Shown: positions 4,230 through 5,683 of the stretch, piece by piece
How the letters are laid out: the number at the start of each line of letters is the position of its first letter
How positions within the stretch are numbered: the first letter of the stretch is position 1
From: CAVPHV01 sp964465915
GTDB lineage: Bacteria; Actinomycetota; Acidimicrobiia; Spongiisociales; UBA5794
Reading direction: 5' to 3'
Length of the DNA: 5,683 nucleotides
NCBI GenBank assembly: GCA_964465915.1
Contig: CAYXMJ010000191.1
Location: 1 to 5,683, forward strand
The notes under the pieces: generated by a model
Databases searched by the model: none
Seen by the model: the letters and a program-made list of their open reading frames with translations, nothing else
What the model was told of the DNA's origin: nothing
Translations under genes and position numbers: made by a program

Positions 4230-5661
4230 GCCGAACTTCGCAGAGGGTCTCCCCGTCTGCACCCTCCAGGGTGATCACGAGCGGCATTTGCCCAATGGCA
4301 TGGGTCGAACAACTCAGGCACGGGTCGTAGGCCCTGATCCCGGCTTCGACCCGGTTGAGCATCTCCTCGGGAATCACGGGCCCGTCGATCCACTCCTTGG
4401 CGATCTGATGAACCGTTGCGTTCATCGGCAGGTTGTTCTGACCGGTAGCGATGATCATGTTGATCTTCTCGAGGAGCCCGGCGGGGTCGACGTGGTACTC
4501 GTGGAACAGGGTGCCCCGCGGTGCCTCCGACGACCCAATGGCGTGGCGGTGGTTGACCCCGGCGGTGGCGCGCACCATCTGGTCGGTGATCGTTGGGTTC
4601 TCCAGCAGGTCTCGCATCTGCTCCGTGGCGGCCAGCACCTCAAGCAAACGGGCGTAGTGATAGAAGAACGATGAGGTGGCAACCCCTCCGGCCCGTTCCC
4701 GAAACTCCGCCAGCGCCTCGTCGGCGAGGGGCGATCCCATCGTCTCGCACACGTTGAGCCGGGCCAGCGGCCCCACCCGGTACATGCCGAGTTCGACCGG
4801 ATCTCCGGCGTCGACGGCGGGCTTGAAGTAGGGGCTCTTCAGGTACGAGTCGACCGAAGCGGATTCCCCGACGATGGTTCGGTAGTCGGCCACATCAACC
4901 CGATCGGCCACGACCGCTCCGGTGGCATCGACCACCTTGAGGTAGCCGTCGTAGTGCTCCCAGACACCATCGTCGTTGGCGAGGCCCATGAAGTAGCTGG
5001 GGAACTGCCCGAAGGCGCGCACCTCGCGGTCGAACTGGTCGAGCATCCCCGTGAAGAGATCGAGGGCCATCCCGGCGGTCTCGGATGCTTCGTCGAGACC
5101 GGCGCGCAGTTCGAGCCGGGTCTCCTCGGTCATGGCATGAGCGATGCCTCCCGGGACAATCCCCGGAGAGTGAACCTTGCGTCCGGCGATCGCCTCGATG
5201 ACCGATTGGCCGAAGCCCCGCAGCCGGATGCCCCGGCGGGCCAACTCAGGCGCGTCGGCCATCACTCCGAACACGTTGCGGAACGCAGGGTCGGCATCGA
5301 AGCCGAGCAGGAGGTCTGGGGCACTGAGATGGAAGAAGCTCAGGGCGTGGGATTGGATGATCTGACCGAGGTTGGCCACCCGCCGCAGCCGCACCGCCGT
5401 ATCGGGGATGCGAACGCCCATCACGGCGTCGCCGGTCTTCGACGAGGCCAGCAGGTGGCTCACCGGGCAAATGCCGCAGGTGCGAGCCGACAGGCTCGGC
5501 ATCTCCCACACGGGACGGCCGACACAGAACTCCTCGAACCCGCGGAATTCGGTGACGTGGAATCGGGTCCGTGCCACTTGACCATCGTCGTCGAGCGCGA
5601 TGGTGATCTTGGCGTGCCCTTCGATCCGGGAGACCGGGTCGATCACTACGAGATCATGCAT
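4222..5661 (-). CDS. hoxH: Bidirectional [NiFe] hydrogenase large subunit HoxH, group 3d
   Basis: A 479-residue precursor of the catalytic subunit of NAD(P)-linked soluble hydrogenase, which interconverts H2 with protons and electrons at a Ni-Fe(CN)2CO centre. DPVSRIEGHAKI (8-19) includes the conserved Glu14. The L1 motif RTCGICPVSH (60-69) supplies Cys62 and Cys65, and the L2 motif DPCLSCSTHAIGQMPL (446-461) supplies Cys448 and Cys451, giving all four metal ligands. Other group 3d hallmarks are FRGFEEF, QSHALSFFHLSAPDLLLG, RAGGVATSSFFYHYARL split at 327-343, and EAPRGTLFHEY. By memory of the family these resemble cyanobacterial HoxH more than the Ralstonia form. Cleavage after His454 would remove 25 residues. 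ATG at 5661 follows GAGGAGG by 4 nt. The neighbouring protease gene overlaps its stop. HoxY, HoxU, HoxF and HoxE partners are expected beyond the right edge, where the operon promoter must also lie. No inactivating change is seen; Thr61 replaces the usual Ile/Val. Confidence 0.96.
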   Translation of the reverse strand: MHDLVVIDPVSRIEGHAKITIALDDDGQVARTRFHVTEFRGFEEFCVGRPVWEMPSLSARTCGICPVSHLLASSKTGDAVMGVRIPDTAVRLRRVANLGQIIQSHALSFFHLSAPDLLLGFDADPAFRNVFGVMADAPELARRGIRLRGFGQSVIEAIAGRKVHSPGIVPGGIAHAMTEETRLELRAGLDEASETAGMALDLFTGMLDQFDREVRAFGQFPSYFMGLANDDGVWEHYDGYLKVVDATGAVVADRVDVADYRTIVGESASVDSYLKSPYFKPAVDAGDPVELGMYRVGPLARLNVCETMGSPLADEALAEFRERAGGVATSSFFYHYARLLEVLAATEQMRDLLENPTITDQMVRATAGVNHRHAIGSSEAPRGTLFHEYHVDPAGLLEKINMIIATGQNNLPMNATVHQIAKEWIDGPVIPEEMLNRVEAGIRAYDPCLSCSTHAIGQMPLVITLEGADGETLCEVRRD

Positions 5662-5665
5662 GAGG

Positions 5666-5672
5666 CCTCCTC
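5666..5672 (-). promoter_or_regulatory. Shine-Dalgarno of hoxH
   Basis: GAGGAGG on the - strand with a 4-nt spacer (CCTC) to ATG at 5661. A TGA at 5671-5673 overlaps it and could be the stop of an upstream gene such as hoxY, but only about three codons of such a frame are in the window, so that gene cannot be called. Confidence 0.7.
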
Positions 5673-5683
5673 ACCCGAACCTG

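Noticed and set aside
3955..4674. A 239-codon + strand frame antisense to hoxW and hoxH
   Set aside because: The opposite strand encodes both hydrogenase proteins with all key motifs; this frame shows none.
5671..5683. The 3' end of hoxY or another gene upstream of hoxH
   Set aside because: A TGA in the right place and orientation is visible, but three codons are not enough to identify a gene.

Overview
This GC-rich window carries seven protein-coding genes and no RNA genes, CRISPR or transposase. High GC, GTG starts, apparently leaderless genes and an actinobacterial-looking Cys-pair lipoprotein suggest an actinobacterium, perhaps an uncultured lineage. That assignment is an inference from style, because no phylogenetic marker is present. 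All family names rest on motifs read by eye; no search was run.

Layout from left to right. (1) Positions 9-227 (+) encode a 73-residue secreted peptide of unknown function. It is followed by a 16-bp perfect palindrome and a strong hairpin that looks like its terminator. (2) Positions 321-1657 (-) hold a two-gene cassette. The upstream gene (878-1657) joins an unrecognised N-terminal domain to a phage-tail-collar (microcystin-dependent-protein, Mdp) module whose two halves are in swapped order. The downstream gene (321-812) is a 163-residue Gmad2-like plus LysM protein. Neither has a signal peptide. (3) Positions 1778-2617 (-) and 2675-3115 (+) are a divergent pair: a class I SAM-dependent methyltransferase and a polyamine-acetyltransferase-like GNAT enzyme. 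They share a 57-bp intergenic region, and neither start has a convincing Shine-Dalgarno sequence. (4) Positions 3232-3786 (+) encode a lipoprotein with two conserved-looking cysteines. (5) Positions 3783-5661 (-) are the end of a hydrogenase operon: hoxH, the large subunit of a group 3d bidirectional NAD-linked [NiFe] hydrogenase, followed by its maturation endopeptidase (hoxW type), whose start overlaps the hoxH stop.

Only the last pair has a clear joint job. HoxH is made as a precursor with a 25-residue C-terminal extension, and the adjacent protease is expected to remove it once the Ni-Fe centre is in place. The rest of the complex (HoxE, F, U, Y) would lie upstream of hoxH, beyond the right edge. 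The lipoprotein and the protease meet tail to tail and share a CTAG in which each has its stop codon, leaving no room for a terminator between them.

The least ordinary element is the collar/LysM cassette. The permuted collar architecture and the unassigned N-terminal domain are the best candidates for something undescribed.
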